DNA from: an uncultured Bacteroidales bacterium
GTDB taxonomy: Bacteria > Bacteroidota > Bacteroidia > Bacteroidales > Paludibacteraceae
NCBI GenBank assembly: GCA_902799875.1
Contig: CADCCH010000018.1
Span: 1-43,197 of the forward strand
DNA: 43,197 bases
Direction of reading: 5' to 3'
Made by a program: the position numbers and the translations under genes. The notes beneath the pieces were generated by a model. The model did not search any database. It had not been told where the DNA came from and saw only the letters and a list, made by a program, of their open reading frames with translations. Positions 28,847 to 38,480 of the stretch are shown here, piece after piece; positions within the stretch are counted from its first letter, which is position 1, and each line of letters opens with the position of its first letter.

Positions 28847-31420
28847 TTATTCTTGATTTTCGTTAGTTAATTCTTCACTGTTCTCAATAATCTCTTCGGT
28901 TTCCTGTTCTTCCTTTGGAACGATACAACCGCTCATGAGGGTATCGTTACGTTTCTGGAGTTCGATCAGTTTGACGCCTTGTGCGGCACGACCGGTCTGA
29001 CGAATCGTCGAGATATCCATACGGATAGCCGTTCCTGCTTTGGTGATAAGCATCAGGTCGTCTGCGTCGGTTACAGCGTGGATACCGATCAGTTGTCCGG
29101 TCTTCTCCGTGATCTCGATGGTCTTGACACCCTTACCGCCACGGTTGGTGACACGGTAGATCGCATTGCCTTCCTCGTCGTCCAGCGCGGTACGCTTACC
29201 GAATCCGTTCTCCGAGATAACGAGAATAGTCTTGTCTGTACCCTTCTCTACACAAACCGTGCCAATCACGCGATCCCGACCATCTTCTTCGAGTGTAATT
29301 GCTTTCACACCGGTTGCTCCACGACCCATCGGACGTACACCAGCCTCGTTAAAACGACATACTTTACCGTTGTACGAAGCAACCAGCATCTCGCTCTGTC
29401 CGTCGGTGAGCGTTACACCAATCAGTTCGTCACCTTCACGCAAGCCGAGTGCGATGATACCGTTTGCACGCGGACGGCTGTATGCCTCGAGTGTAGTCTT
29501 TTTCATCAAACCGTTCTTGGTGATGAAGATGAGGTAATGATTCTCGATATACTCCTGGTCATTGAGACCCTTGACGTTAATACAGGTACGTACCTTATCG
29601 CCTGTCTGGAGGTTGATCATATTCTGGATTGCACGACCCTTCGATTGCTTATTACCTTCCGGTAACTCATACACCTTGAGCCAGTACAGACGGCCCATCT
29701 CGGTGAAGAACATCATGGTCGAGTGCATCGAAGCCTGGTAAACGTACTCGATGAAGTCCTGATCACGGGCACTGGATGCCTTCGAGCCTACTCCACCGCG
29801 TGTCTGCTGACGGAAGTCAGCGAGCGGCGTACGTTTGATGTAGCCGAGGTGCGAGATGGTGATAATCATATCATCATCGGCGTACATATCCTCCGGGTTA
29901 AACTCGGTTGCCATCTTGACGATCTGCGTCTTACGCTCGTCACCGTATTTCTCCTTGATCTCAATGAGTTCGTTGTTGATTACGTCATAACGCATCTCCT
30001 CGCTGGCGAGCAGTTCGTTCAAGTGCGCAATCAATTTCTCGATCTCCTCGTACTCAGCCTTCAACTCATCGATGCGCAAGCCTGTCAACGAAGCCAGACG
30101 CATATCCACGATCGCTTTGGACTGCAGATTATCGAGGTTGAAGCGTTTCTCAAGATTGGCCTGTGCATCAGCCGGGGTACGGCTTGCACGGATGATACGA
30201 ACGACCTCGTCGATGTTATCCACGGCGATGATCAAGCCTTCCAAGATATGCGCTTTCTCCTCTGCCTTACGCAACTCGTAACGTGTACGGCGCGTTACCA
30301 CGTCCATGCGGTGCTCGATGAAGTTTCCGATCAGTTGTTTGAGGTTCAGCAGCATCGGACGACCCTTCACAAGGGCGATGCTATTGACCGCAAAGCTCGA
30401 CTGCAATGCGGTGAACTTATACAGTTTGTTCAGTACCACCTGTGCATTCGCGTCACGTTTTACGTCAATCACGATACGGATATCACGTTTGGAGTGGTCC
30501 TGGATATCGGCAATACCTTCGATCTTCTTATCGTTGGCGAGTTCAGCGATTGCTTTGACGAGCTCGTTCTTTACGACACCATACGGCAGTTCGGTGATCA
30601 CGATACGCTCACGACCGTTGTCGTCTGCCTCAATGTCAGCGTTTGAACGAATGATAACACGTCCGCGACCGGTCTCGTAAGCTTCTTTAACGCCCTGATA
30701 ACCGTAGATCGTACCACCGGTCGGGAAATCCGGTGCCTTAATATGCTCCATCAGATCTTCAACCGTGATCTCCGGCACAAACTCATCGTGCATACGCGCA
30801 ACGATATTATTGATGTACGCGCAACAACCGTCAATGACCTCCGAGAGGTTATGGGTCGGCATGTTGGTCGCCATACCTACGGCGATACCGCTGGCACCGT
30901 TCACGAGCAAGTTCGGAAAACGACACGGCAATACAACCGGCTCTTTGAGGCTGTCATCGAAGTTATTCTGCATATCGACGGTATCCTTGTCGATATCGCG
31001 CAGCATCTCTTCGGCCAATTTCGAGAGACGAGCCTCGGTGTAACGCATAGCGGCAGCACCATCACCGTCGACCGAACCGAAGTTACCTTGTCCGTCCACG
31101 AGGCAATAACGCATTGCCCAAGGTTGCGCCATACGCACGAGCGTACCGTAAATAGAGCTATCACCGTGCGGGTGATACTTACCCATTACCTCACCGACGA
31201 TACGAGCAGATTTCTTGGTCGGTTTGTCGGAGGTGTTACCCAACTCGTTCATACCGAACAGCACACGACGGTGAACAGGCTTAAAACCGTCGCGCACATC
31301 AGGCAGTGCACGGCTTACGATCACAGACATCGAGTAATCGATATACGAGGACTTCATTTCCTCATCGATCTTCACAGGAATGATGTGATCATTCTGAATC
31401 AATTCGTTGTTTTCTTCCAT
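28847..31420 (-). CDS. gyrA: DNA gyrase subunit A
   Basis: Breaks and rejoins DNA to introduce negative supercoils together with GyrB. The 857-residue protein has the N-terminal catalytic core with active-site Tyr in AAMRYTEARL (residue 127), the quinolone region HPHGDSSIYGTLVRMAQPW, and a C-terminal beta-pinwheel. The GyrA box is present as QTRGGVG, which distinguishes it from ParC. The acidic tail (EEQETEEIIENSEELTNENQ) is common. It heads a nine-gene minus-strand run that ends with the esterase. Confidence 0.98.
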   Translation of the reverse strand: MEENNELIQNDHIIPVKIDEEMKSSYIDYSMSVIVSRALPDVRDGFKPVHRRVLFGMNELGNTSDKPTKKSARIVGEVMGKYHPHGDSSIYGTLVRMAQPWAMRYCLVDGQGNFGSVDGDGAAAMRYTEARLSKLAEEMLRDIDKDTVDMQNNFDDSLKEPVVLPCRFPNLLVNGASGIAVGMATNMPTHNLSEVIDGCCAYINNIVARMHDEFVPEITVEDLMEHIKAPDFPTGGTIYGYQGVKEAYETGRGRVIIRSNADIEADDNGRERIVITELPYGVVKNELVKAIAELANDKKIEGIADIQDHSKRDIRIVIDVKRDANAQVVLNKLYKFTALQSSFAVNSIALVKGRPMLLNLKQLIGNFIEHRMDVVTRRTRYELRKAEEKAHILEGLIIAVDNIDEVVRIIRASRTPADAQANLEKRFNLDNLQSKAIVDMRLASLTGLRIDELKAEYEEIEKLIAHLNELLASEEMRYDVINNELIEIKEKYGDERKTQIVKMATEFNPEDMYADDDMIITISHLGYIKRTPLADFRQQTRGGVGSKASSARDQDFIEYVYQASMHSTMMFFTEMGRLYWLKVYELPEGNKQSKGRAIQNMINLQTGDKVRTCINVKGLNDQEYIENHYLIFITKNGLMKKTTLEAYSRPRANGIIALGLREGDELIGVTLTDGQSEMLVASYNGKVCRFNEAGVRPMGRGATGVKAITLEEDGRDRVIGTVCVEKGTDKTILVISENGFGKRTALDDEEGNAIYRVTNRGGKGVKTIEITEKTGQLIGIHAVTDADDLMLITKAGTAIRMDISTIRQTGRAAQGVKLIELQKRNDTLMSGCIVPKEEQETEEIIENSEELTNENQE

Positions 31421-31459
31421 TGTGTATATAATTTATTATATAAAATTTCAAAATAACGC

Positions 31460-31492
31460 GCAAAATTACAAAAAAAAAATGATATACACAAA
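31460..31492 (-). promoter_or_regulatory. Promoter of the gyrA run
   Basis: On the minus strand, TTTGTGTATATC is followed after the 20-base spacing by TAATTTTGC. The remaining gap to 31620 shows no gene or convincing terminator. Confidence 0.75.
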
Positions 31493-31620
31493 TTTTTTTG
31501 CCGTTTTTTGCATTTTTATGCATTTTGCACTTCTTACCGACAGAGTGTCGATAAAAATCACTCAGGCGCTTAGAATGGAAATAAATGCCTATTCTGCCGT
31601 TTTTGTATCTTACGCGCGCG

Positions 31621-32103
31621 TCACCGCACGCGTATCCAAATAACGGCATCGGACTCGAGAGTCCAGGCAGGAAGAGGAGAAGAAGGGGTGTAACCGGCAG
31701 AGCGGTAAAGAGAAGAACAAGGAATATTATTGCATGCAATAACAGCGTACAGAAGACGGAGATGCAGATGACCGAAAGCGTAGGCCTCCAATTGTTCGAG
31801 CGCACGTTTCCCTACTCTTTTGCCACGGAACTCGGGTGCGATATACATACCGAGCGCCGCTTTTAGGTTGCGGATATCCAGATCAAACAGATCGATACAT
31901 CCAACAGTAGCCCCATCTTCTTCGATGATGAGACGTAGTTGACCATCTTTATAGATGTCACCGGTGGTGGAGGCGATATAATCGCGCAAGTCCTGTTGGG
32001 ACAGCGGGTTGTGGTTGTCACCGTCAGCCCACGCAGACGCGTCGTTCTCCCACTGATAGAGGAACGGCAAATCCGTTGGTTCTATTTTGCGTAAACAGGT
32101 CAT
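31621..32103 (-). CDS. GNAT family N-acetyltransferase
   Basis: A 160-residue acetyltransferase of the RimJ/RimL-like group, transferring acetyl from acetyl-CoA to an amine. It starts CLRKIEPTDLPFLYQWEND, with the acetyl-CoA motif YIAPEFRGKRVGKRALEQL (about residues 88-106) and the ending LYRSAGYTP. The closest well-known relatives include SpeG-type spermidine acetyltransferases, but the substrate cannot be told. It overlaps the HAD gene by 4 bases and ends the RSH operon. Confidence 0.87.
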   Translation of the reverse strand: MTCLRKIEPTDLPFLYQWENDASAWADGDNHNPLSQQDLRDYIASTTGDIYKDGQLRLIIEEDGATVGCIDLFDLDIRNLKAALGMYIAPEFRGKRVGKRALEQLEAYAFGHLHLRLLYAVIACNNIPCSSLYRSAGYTPSSPLPAWTLESDAVIWIRVR

Positions 32104-32525
32104 GCACCAAACATACGGGCAAAGAAGCCTTTTTTCTTGGGACGCAGATCTTCCATATTCCCCTGCGGAGCGGGTTCAAAAGCATGTCCGGTGTGAATCA
32201 TGTTATAGATGACACCCCATTCCGGCAGTCCACACAGGTTGCGGTCGTCGATATAGATATCGGCTACCACCTTACGGTTGGTACGTTCTTCCTCTTTTTC
32301 TTCCGGATAGTTGGAGTTAACGGCATAGAACTCCAGCCCTTTGGATTTGCAATAATCCAGTGCTTCTTGGAGCAGATCCCCTTCACGCACGGTCCAAAGG
32401 ATAATCTGGTGATGATCCTCCTCCTGCAGTTTTTTGAGGGTCTGAATGGCAAACGGAATGGGTTTACCTATCTTGGGGTACTCGTGCGTTACGATTGTAC
32501 CATCAAAGTCACAAGCAATAATCAT
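32100..32525 (-). CDS. HAD-superfamily hydrolase, BT0820-like
   Basis: A 141-residue phosphatase-like protein with HAD motif I ACDFDGTIV (nucleophile Asp 6), motif II in ILWTVREG and motif IV in DIYIDDRN. Length and the FEPAPQG...KKKGFFARMFG tail fit the small BT0820 group of Bacteroidota. Substrate unknown. It lies between the membrane-protein gene and the acetyltransferase gene in one operon. Confidence 0.85.
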   Translation of the reverse strand: MIIACDFDGTIVTHEYPKIGKPIPFAIQTLKKLQEEDHHQIILWTVREGDLLQEALDYCKSKGLEFYAVNSNYPEEKEEERTNRKVVADIYIDDRNLCGLPEWGVIYNMIHTGHAFEPAPQGNMEDLRPKKKGFFARMFGA

Positions 32526-32526
32526 A

Positions 32527-32967
32527 TTAGTACGTAGGTATATTCGGGTCTTCGGGTTTCATTTCCTGCTCTAATTTACCGAGGGTCGGTTTGGTAAAGT
32601 ACCAAGCCACCGCAGCCATAGCAGCCACCCACATCATAGGACGATACCCACCGAGCAGATAAAAAGCAGCTATAGCAACAGGCATAATACCTCCTACCAA
32701 AACAATACGATACATAGCGACATGTTGGTATTTAATCAAATTGTCCGGCTTAAGCCATTTGACCAAATACAAACCACCGGGAATGAACACTAAAGCCATT
32801 CCTATCACAACATATTGCATGATAATTCCCATTTGACTATTGGGATCAATAACGATACCTTGAGGCCCTGTCGAATAGTAGTACATAAACGACAAAATGA
32901 TCAGTGTGAAAACCATCACTCCGTAGTAAATCCAATTAAGGAATTTGATTACATCTTTTTCTTCCAT
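32527..32967 (-). CDS. Four-helix membrane protein, unknown
   Basis: A 146-residue inner-membrane protein with about four membrane segments (IYYGVMVFTLIILSFMYYY, YVVIGMALVFIPGGLYLV, IVLVGGIMPVAIAAFYLLG, MWVAAMAAVAWYFT). I start at MEEKDVIKFLNW because the longer frame overlaps recR. It lies between recR and the HAD gene, with gaps of 1 base each. The family is common in this order but has no known job. Confidence 0.8.
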   Translation of the reverse strand: MEEKDVIKFLNWIYYGVMVFTLIILSFMYYYSTGPQGIVIDPNSQMGIIMQYVVIGMALVFIPGGLYLVKWLKPDNLIKYQHVAMYRIVLVGGIMPVAIAAFYLLGGYRPMMWVAAMAAVAWYFTKPTLGKLEQEMKPEDPNIPTY

Positions 32968-32968
32968 A

Positions 32969-33589
32969 TTATGCTTTGAATTCTGTTCGGTTAACAATCG
33001 AGCGTCCGAGGGTAATCTCATCCGTATATTCGATTTGATTGCCTACTGCCACACCTCGGGCAATTTGGGATATTTTGATATCGATGCCGGCATTTTGCAA
33101 GCGGCGGTAGATATAGAAATTCGTTGTATCGCCTTCCATCGTTGTAGGCAGGGCGAGGATAATCTCATCGATAGAACCTTTGGTAACCCGTTCGATAAGG
33201 GAGTCTATCTCGATATCCTTGGGGCCTATACCTTCCATGGGCGAGATGATGCCTCCGAGCACGTGATAGACACCGTTGTACTGGCCTGTATTTTCGATGG
33301 ACATGACGTCTTGCACATTCTCCACGACACATATCGTTGCATGGTCACGACGAGGGGAAGCGCAGATAGGGCAAAGTTCCGTATCGGATATATTATGGCA
33401 CTCGCGGCAATAAACGACTTCTTTCTTGAGCCGCAGGAACGCACCGGCAAACGCCTCTACCTCCTCTTCCTTCTGCCGCAAGAGATGCAGTACAAGCCGG
33501 AGTGCTGTTCTGCGCCCCACTCCCGGCAGAGAGGCCATCTGGTTCACGGCTTGCTCTAATATGACGCTTGGGTATTCAGACATCTGCAT
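32969..33589 (-). CDS. recR: Recombination mediator RecR
   Basis: Works with RecO (and RecF) to load RecA at gapped DNA. The 206-residue product has the helix-hairpin-helix start ([17 protein letters not shown]), a C4 zinc motif [16 protein letters not shown] (about residues 59-74) and a Toprim domain ([20 protein letters not shown]). Its ATG follows the RSH stop directly; a second ATG two codons in is an equal choice. Confidence 0.96.
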   Translation of the reverse strand: MQMSEYPSVILEQAVNQMASLPGVGRRTALRLVLHLLRQKEEEVEAFAGAFLRLKKEVVYCRECHNISDTELCPICASPRRDHATICVVENVQDVMSIENTGQYNGVYHVLGGIISPMEGIGPKDIEIDSLIERVTKGSIDEIILALPTTMEGDTTNFYIYRRLQNAGIDIKISQIARGVAVGNQIEYTDEITLGRSIVNRTEFKA

Positions 33590-35023
33590 TTAGTTTTTCT
33601 TTGCCCACCGGGCAGGAATCATACGATAAGGGTAACGGCTGCGTATATCGGCCGCGTTAGGGCAGTCTATACGGTGGATACGAATACCTTTGAGTACAGA
33701 CACAAACGCAAAGATCGGATCACCGGGTTGCGGGTTGCAACATTTGGAGAGGTTATAATCCACATTCTTGACGTTCATATCCACCTCAATAGCAAGCCCT
33801 TTCAGGTCCGACCGGTCTACATATTCCGTATGTTCGCGTTGAACAGGTGTTTCTTCGGGTTCCAACAGCACGTCTCGCAGACGTTGCATGTCTTCTTTCC
33901 CGTTTGCCACCGATTGGTACATATCCGACACCTCTTTGTAGCCAAGTTTGATGGCCATACGGGTAATGTCTCCTTCCGTATATTCGAGCTTCCAGTTCTT
34001 GAACTTGCGTTCGATAATTTCTTTTCCCTCTGCTGCTTGTTTGTACTCGATCTCCTTGAGTGCCTGACGAATCTTGTTCTTCGCTTTGCTCGATGCCACA
34101 AAATTCAGCCAATCCGCATTCGGGTGTTGGTTCGGAGAGGTCAAAACAGACACTTGGTCGCCGTTCTCCAACTTCTGTCGTATCGAGACGTTTTGGTTAC
34201 GAATAGTGCCGCCGACACAGTGTGCTCCAACTTCGCTGTGTATAGAATACGCAAAATCCAAGACGGTAGCTCCTTCCGGCAGACGACGCAAATCGCCTGT
34301 AGGAGTGAAGACAAAGACATCTCCGGACTTCTGGACAATAGAGCCTTTGACCCCCTTGTACGACCAGTGCGCAGCAATACCCTGCTCCGCCACCTCATCC
34401 ATACGCTTGGTACGGATCTGTACTTCGACCCAACGGTTTTGAGGGCCTAACACCGTTGTATGAAGAGACTCATAGCCGTTCTCTTTGGGGACGGAAAGCC
34501 AATCACGCAGACGTTTGGGGTTAGGCGGGAAGATATCGGTAATGAGCGAATAGACCTGCCAGCAGTCGGATTTCTCTTTCTCCGGTTTGGAGTCAAGGAT
34601 GATACGGATGGCAAACAGGTCGTATATCTTATCCACATCGCAATGCTGCGCTTGCATCTTATGATAAATGGAGTGAATGGATTTCGGACGACCTTTGATT
34701 GTAAACTGAAATCCTGCCTCCTTCAGTTTCTTTTCCAAAGGACCGATGAAAGAGGCTACATACGCTTCGCGTTCGGCTTTCTTCGCGTTAAGCGCGTGCG
34801 CGATATATTTATAGGTATCGTAATCCAGGAACTTTAATGCAAGGTCCTCCATCTCGGTCTTGATCTGATACAAGCCGAGTCGATGCGCCATAGGAGCGTG
34901 GAGATTTTGGGTCTCGCGAGCGATATGTCGCCGCTTATCCGAATCGCCTTCTTTATCAAGCGTACGGAGTAACTCCAAACGCTCATTGAGGATCGAAAAA
35001 AGGACTTTATTGCTATCTTCCAT
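33590..35023 (-). CDS. Short RelA/SpoT homologue (alarmone synthetase)
   Basis: A 477-residue (p)ppGpp synthetase-like protein. It holds the synthetase domain (GRPKSIHSIYHKM, YDLFAIRII, RLRDWLSVPKENGYESLHTT; about residues 115-240), the TGS domain (DVFVFTPTGDLRRLPEG, about 260-320), a helical region, and the conserved-cysteine domain (NLSKCCNPQPGDPI). The N-terminal HD hydrolase domain of the usual 640-740-residue proteins is absent apart from its last helix, and the C-terminal ACT domain is also missing. A promoter lies directly before the ATG, so this is the real gene start. Hydrolysis of ppGpp should not be possible. Confidence 0.92.
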   Translation of the reverse strand: MEDSNKVLFSILNERLELLRTLDKEGDSDKRRHIARETQNLHAPMAHRLGLYQIKTEMEDLALKFLDYDTYKYIAHALNAKKAEREAYVASFIGPLEKKLKEAGFQFTIKGRPKSIHSIYHKMQAQHCDVDKIYDLFAIRIILDSKPEKEKSDCWQVYSLITDIFPPNPKRLRDWLSVPKENGYESLHTTVLGPQNRWVEVQIRTKRMDEVAEQGIAAHWSYKGVKGSIVQKSGDVFVFTPTGDLRRLPEGATVLDFAYSIHSEVGAHCVGGTIRNQNVSIRQKLENGDQVSVLTSPNQHPNADWLNFVASSKAKNKIRQALKEIEYKQAAEGKEIIERKFKNWKLEYTEGDITRMAIKLGYKEVSDMYQSVANGKEDMQRLRDVLLEPEETPVQREHTEYVDRSDLKGLAIEVDMNVKNVDYNLSKCCNPQPGDPIFAFVSVLKGIRIHRIDCPNAADIRSRYPYRMIPARWAKKN

Positions 35024-35044
35024 TATTCAATTTCTAAAAAACGG

Positions 35045-35095
35045 CACAAAGATACGAAAAAATTTGCACATATCAAAATTTTTTTGTAACTTTGC
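35045..35095. promoter_or_regulatory. Divergent promoters sharing one -33 element
   Basis: Rightward: TTTGCACATATCA then TAACTTTGC with 20-base spacing (35063-35095). Leftward: TTTGATATGTGC then TATCTTTG with 19-base spacing (35047-35077). Both use the same near-palindromic block TTTGCACATATCAAAA at 35063-35078, so the two genes may compete for polymerase. Confidence 0.7.
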
Positions 35096-35131
35096 GCCAA
35101 ATTTGTGAAAATAATAAAAATTTAACCGATA

Positions 35132-35890
35132 ATGAAAACAACAAGATCCCTTGTAATTTGCCTTTTGAGCATCGCGGCAGTAGTAATGGCATACTTCTGC
35201 GTAACAAGTGTAACGACGCCTATTAAGTTTGAGAACAAGCGTGCTGAGCGCGAAGTAGTGGTTATCAAACATTTGGTTGATCTGCGTACGGCAGAGGTAG
35301 AGTACCACCACCAGAAAGGTGTATTCACCGCCAATCATGACTCTTTGCTGCTCTTCCTGAAGACTGCTCCGAAGAAAGAAGTGTTGAAGGAAGGTAGTTT
35401 GACGGACAAGCAGTTAGAAGCCGGTTTGAATGAGCACAAAGCTGTTAAGATTCTCAACGAGGCGAAAAAGAAAGCACTGAAGAAAAATAACTTCGAGGAC
35501 TCCGATGCGTTGTATGCATATATCTGGCAGAACGATAAAGACGTGATTAGCAACGGTTTAGCCGGTTTCCGTCGTGATACGATTGAGTTGAACATGTTGC
35601 AGGCACTCTATAAGGGTGAGTACGACGAGAACTCGATTGATGCAATCGTAGAGATCCCGTTCAGCGAGGGTATGCGTTTTGAGTTGGAGGTTAACAACGA
35701 CTATAAGACCAGCCAGGGTATCCGTGTTCCGTTGTTCGAGGCACGCGCTCCGTTTGAGAGCTATCTGGGCGACTTGAACAAGCAGGAGTTGATCAACCTG
35801 ATTGATAAAGAGAATAAATTAGACCACTATGCTGGCTTGAAGGTCGGTGATGTATATGCACCGAACAACAATGCAGGTAACTGGGAATAA
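35132..35890 (+). CDS. Membrane-anchored unknown protein
   Basis: A 252-residue protein with one N-terminal membrane segment (about residues 6-26, LVICLLSIAAVVMAYFCV) and a periplasmic body. The body is charged, helical in the first half and more beta-like at the end. I recognise no motif and no catalytic residues. It is transcribed away from the RSH gene from the shared promoter and lies 2 bases before rsmD. Confidence 0.78.
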   Translation: MKTTRSLVICLLSIAAVVMAYFCVTSVTTPIKFENKRAEREVVVIKHLVDLRTAEVEYHHQKGVFTANHDSLLLFLKTAPKKEVLKEGSLTDKQLEAGLNEHKAVKILNEAKKKALKKNNFEDSDALYAYIWQNDKDVISNGLAGFRRDTIELNMLQALYKGEYDENSIDAIVEIPFSEGMRFELEVNNDYKTSQGIRVPLFEARAPFESYLGDLNKQELINLIDKENKLDHYAGLKVGDVYAPNNNAGNWE

Positions 35891-35892
35891 AC

Positions 35893-36423
35893 ATGCGCAT
35901 CATTAGCGGCATATACGGGGGGCGGCGATTGTCGCCCCCTAAAAATATCACCGCGAGGCCGACAACCGACTTCGCCAAGGAGAGTTTGTTCAATCTGCTC
36001 AATAACCGAATGGATTTTGAGGGGATTGACATGTTGGATTTGTTTGCAGGAACGGGTGGTATCGGTATCGAATGCGTGAGCCGCGGAGCAAGAGAGGTAA
36101 CGGCAGTGGAGATTGCGCATGTACAGCAGAACTGGATTATCAGTTGTTGTCGGCAGTTAGGTATCAAAAACCTGAGTGTGATACGTGGCGACGTGTTTAA
36201 GTTTTTGAGTGCATGCCGGACCAAGTACGATCTGATCTTTGCCGATCCGCCTTATGCGCTGGAGCAATTACCTACTCTGCCGGATGTCGTTTTGGAACGG
36301 GATATCTTAAAAGAAAACGGATGGCTCGTTATCGAACACGGTAAAGATACCGATTTCACGAGCCACCCGAGGCATGTGGAGACGCGCACGTACGGAAGTG
36401 TGCACTTCTCATTCTTCCAATAA
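35893..36423 (+). CDS. rsmD: 16S rRNA (guanine-966-N2)-methyltransferase
   Basis: Methylates G966 (E. coli numbering) of 16S rRNA using S-adenosylmethionine. The 176-residue product has the family start MRIISGIYGGRRLSPP, the SAM motif MLDLFAGTGGIGIECVSRGA (about residues 48-67) and the catalytic DPPY (about 117-120). It is complete. The end is 17 bases from the end of the convergent manA gene with no clear terminator between them. Confidence 0.95.
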   Translation: MRIISGIYGGRRLSPPKNITARPTTDFAKESLFNLLNNRMDFEGIDMLDLFAGTGGIGIECVSRGAREVTAVEIAHVQQNWIISCCRQLGIKNLSVIRGDVFKFLSACRTKYDLIFADPPYALEQLPTLPDVVLERDILKENGWLVIEHGKDTDFTSHPRHVETRTYGSVHFSFFQ

Positions 36424-36440
36424 ATCGTTCTTACGTTTTA

Positions 36441-37436
36441 CTAAAGTTCGACGTAGATTTCCAGTAGTTTGCATGGTCCTTTCGGATCAATGCGGATATC
36501 GTTGAGGGAAGCAGGAATAAGTACTGCTTCTCCTTTTTTTAAGCTTACTTGCTTATCTTCCGATTCGCAGTCCAACGCGGTTACATTACATTGTCCTTCC
36601 ACGCACATGTATGCCACAAACGAGTCAAGAGACGAGTAATCGCGCATCATGGCACGTGTCGGGCAGAGGAGATTGGTAGTAAAGAACGGGGTCTTCTTGA
36701 GGTTCACTTCTCCGTCCATACGCGGCATGGTCGGCAAACAAGTCGCCTCGTTCTTGGAAGAAAACTCCATTACTTTGAGAGCCTTATCCAACTTGAGAGG
36801 CCGTTTCTTACCATCATTACCTACCCGATTATAATCGTAGAGGCGATAGGTAATATCGCTGTTCTCCTGAATCTCTGCGACAATCGTATCCTTTCGCATC
36901 GCGTGTACTGTTCCGGCAGGGATATAGGCTACATCGCCTTCGTGTACCTTATATTCGCGCAAGTAATGTGCGAGTGAACCATCGTTGATTGCCGCATGGA
37001 TAAGCGATACATTCATCTGCTGTTTCCATCCTAAATAGATAGCCGACTCACCCTTTGCTGGTAATACGTACCACATCTCTGTCTTACCGGGACATTGTTC
37101 GTGCTCCAAGGCAAACTCATCGTCCGGATGCACCTGGATGGACAGGTCGTCCTCCGAGTCAATGAACTTCAGCAGCAACGGGAAACGAGAACCGAAGACA
37201 TCAAACACTTTCTCTCCCACCAACTCGTCCATATAGACCTCAATGAGATCCTGCAGCTCATCTCCGGCATGAGAACCGTTAGACACAGGCGTCGGGAAGC
37301 GTTCAACGTCCGAGATCACCCATGCCTCGCCTACGTTCTCGTAGTCAGCAGGTACATCGTCGTACCATTTCTCGATGGTATGTCCGCCCCAAAGCTTATG
37401 GAACAGTTGCGGTTTGAATTTAAAAGGATAAAGCAT
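36441..37436 (-). CDS. manA: Mannose-6-phosphate isomerase, class I
   Basis: Interconverts mannose-6-phosphate and fructose-6-phosphate. The 331-residue zinc enzyme of the cupin fold shows SIQVHPDDEFA (zinc His), KTEMWYVL (zinc Glu) and IPAGTVHAM (third zinc-site His). It starts MLYPFKFKPQLFHKLWGG; the longer frame would overlap galE. It lies 4 bases after galE in the ribH-lysC operon. Confidence 0.95.
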   Translation of the reverse strand: MLYPFKFKPQLFHKLWGGHTIEKWYDDVPADYENVGEAWVISDVERFPTPVSNGSHAGDELQDLIEVYMDELVGEKVFDVFGSRFPLLLKFIDSEDDLSIQVHPDDEFALEHEQCPGKTEMWYVLPAKGESAIYLGWKQQMNVSLIHAAINDGSLAHYLREYKVHEGDVAYIPAGTVHAMRKDTIVAEIQENSDITYRLYDYNRVGNDGKKRPLKLDKALKVMEFSSKNEATCLPTMPRMDGEVNLKKTPFFTTNLLCPTRAMMRDYSSLDSFVAYMCVEGQCNVTALDCESEDKQVSLKKGEAVLIPASLNDIRIDPKGPCKLLEIYVEL

Positions 37437-37440
37437 ACAA

Positions 37441-38469
37441 TCAGATTTTACGTATTTTCTTCTCCCATTTCCACGCAGATGCCAACACATCCTTCAGCGG
37501 GGTATCGGCTTTCCAACCCAGTACCTTATTGGCTTTGTCGGGTTTTGCCCAAACCTGTTCGATATCGCCTTCCCGACGACCGACAATAACGTACGGCAGT
37601 TTCACACCGGTAGCTGCTTCAAACTCACGAATGAGTTCAAGCACGGAAACTCCGTTACCGGTACCGAGGTTGAAGATCTCTATCTGCTCTCTGTCTTCGA
37701 CGGTTAACATACGGTCAATGGCTTTGACATGTGCCTTTGCCAGATCCACTACATAGATATAATCGCGGATACAGGAACCATCAGGGGTGTTATAGTCATT
37801 ACCGAAAACGCGCAACTCAGGACGAAGTCCTGCAGCTGTTTGCGTAATGTACGGCAGCAAGTTCTGCGGCACACCGTTCGGCAGTTCTCCTATATGTGCA
37901 GAGGGATGCGCTCCAATCGGATTGAAGTAACGCAAGATTGTTGCCTTCAGGTACTTGTCGGCATGTGCCTCGTCACGGATAATCTCCTCGTTGATCTGTT
38001 TTGTGTTGCCATAAGGCGAGAGCGCCGTTTGGATAGGAGCCGTTTCATCGACCGGCAGATGTGCCGCGTCCGGCTGACCATACACCGTACAAGAAGAGGA
38101 GAAAACGATATTGTGTACCTGATGCAGTTTCATTACCTCCAACAAGGTCACGAGGCTGCCGAGGTTGTTGCGGTAATACAGAAGGGGTTTCTCTACCGAC
38201 TCGTTGACGGCTTTACTGGCTGCAAAATGAATGACACCCACGATATCCGAATATTGCCGGAAGACATTATCGAGGTCCATATAATTGCAGCAGTCCACAT
38301 TTGCGAACTCCGGTTTCTTGCCGGTGATAGCCGCGATACCGTCCAACACATCGATGGACGAGTTGCTCAGGTTATCGACGATAGTCACGTCGTAACCTTG
38401 TTGCATCAGTTCAACGGTGGTGTGCGAGCCGATATAGCCGGTTCCGCCTGTTACAAGTATTCTTGCCAT
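37441..38469 (-). CDS. galE: UDP-glucose 4-epimerase
   Basis: Interconverts UDP-glucose and UDP-galactose. The 342-residue short-chain dehydrogenase-type enzyme has the NAD motif TGGTGYIGSHT (about residues 6-16), SSSCTVYG with the catalytic Ser, and the YxxxK pair in SPYGNTKQ (about 150-154). It gives sugar nucleotides for surface polysaccharides together with the following manA gene. Confidence 0.95.
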   Translation of the reverse strand: MARILVTGGTGYIGSHTTVELMQQGYDVTIVDNLSNSSIDVLDGIAAITGKKPEFANVDCCNYMDLDNVFRQYSDIVGVIHFAASKAVNESVEKPLLYYRNNLGSLVTLLEVMKLHQVHNIVFSSSCTVYGQPDAAHLPVDETAPIQTALSPYGNTKQINEEIIRDEAHADKYLKATILRYFNPIGAHPSAHIGELPNGVPQNLLPYITQTAAGLRPELRVFGNDYNTPDGSCIRDYIYVVDLAKAHVKAIDRMLTVEDREQIEIFNLGTGNGVSVLELIREFEAATGVKLPYVIVGRREGDIEQVWAKPDKANKVLGWKADTPLKDVLASAWKWEKKIRKI

Positions 38470-38480
38470 ATAGTATGAAT

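Noticed and set aside
29900..31420. Quinolone resistance in GyrA (Gly at the position of E. coli Asp87 in HGDSSIYG)
   Set aside because: The residue at this position varies naturally among Bacteroidota, and the serine at the main site is kept. No resistance claim is justified.
31530..31620. Terminator after the acetyltransferase gene
   Set aside because: A short CGACA/TGTCG stem is present, but no T-run follows it on the transcribed strand.
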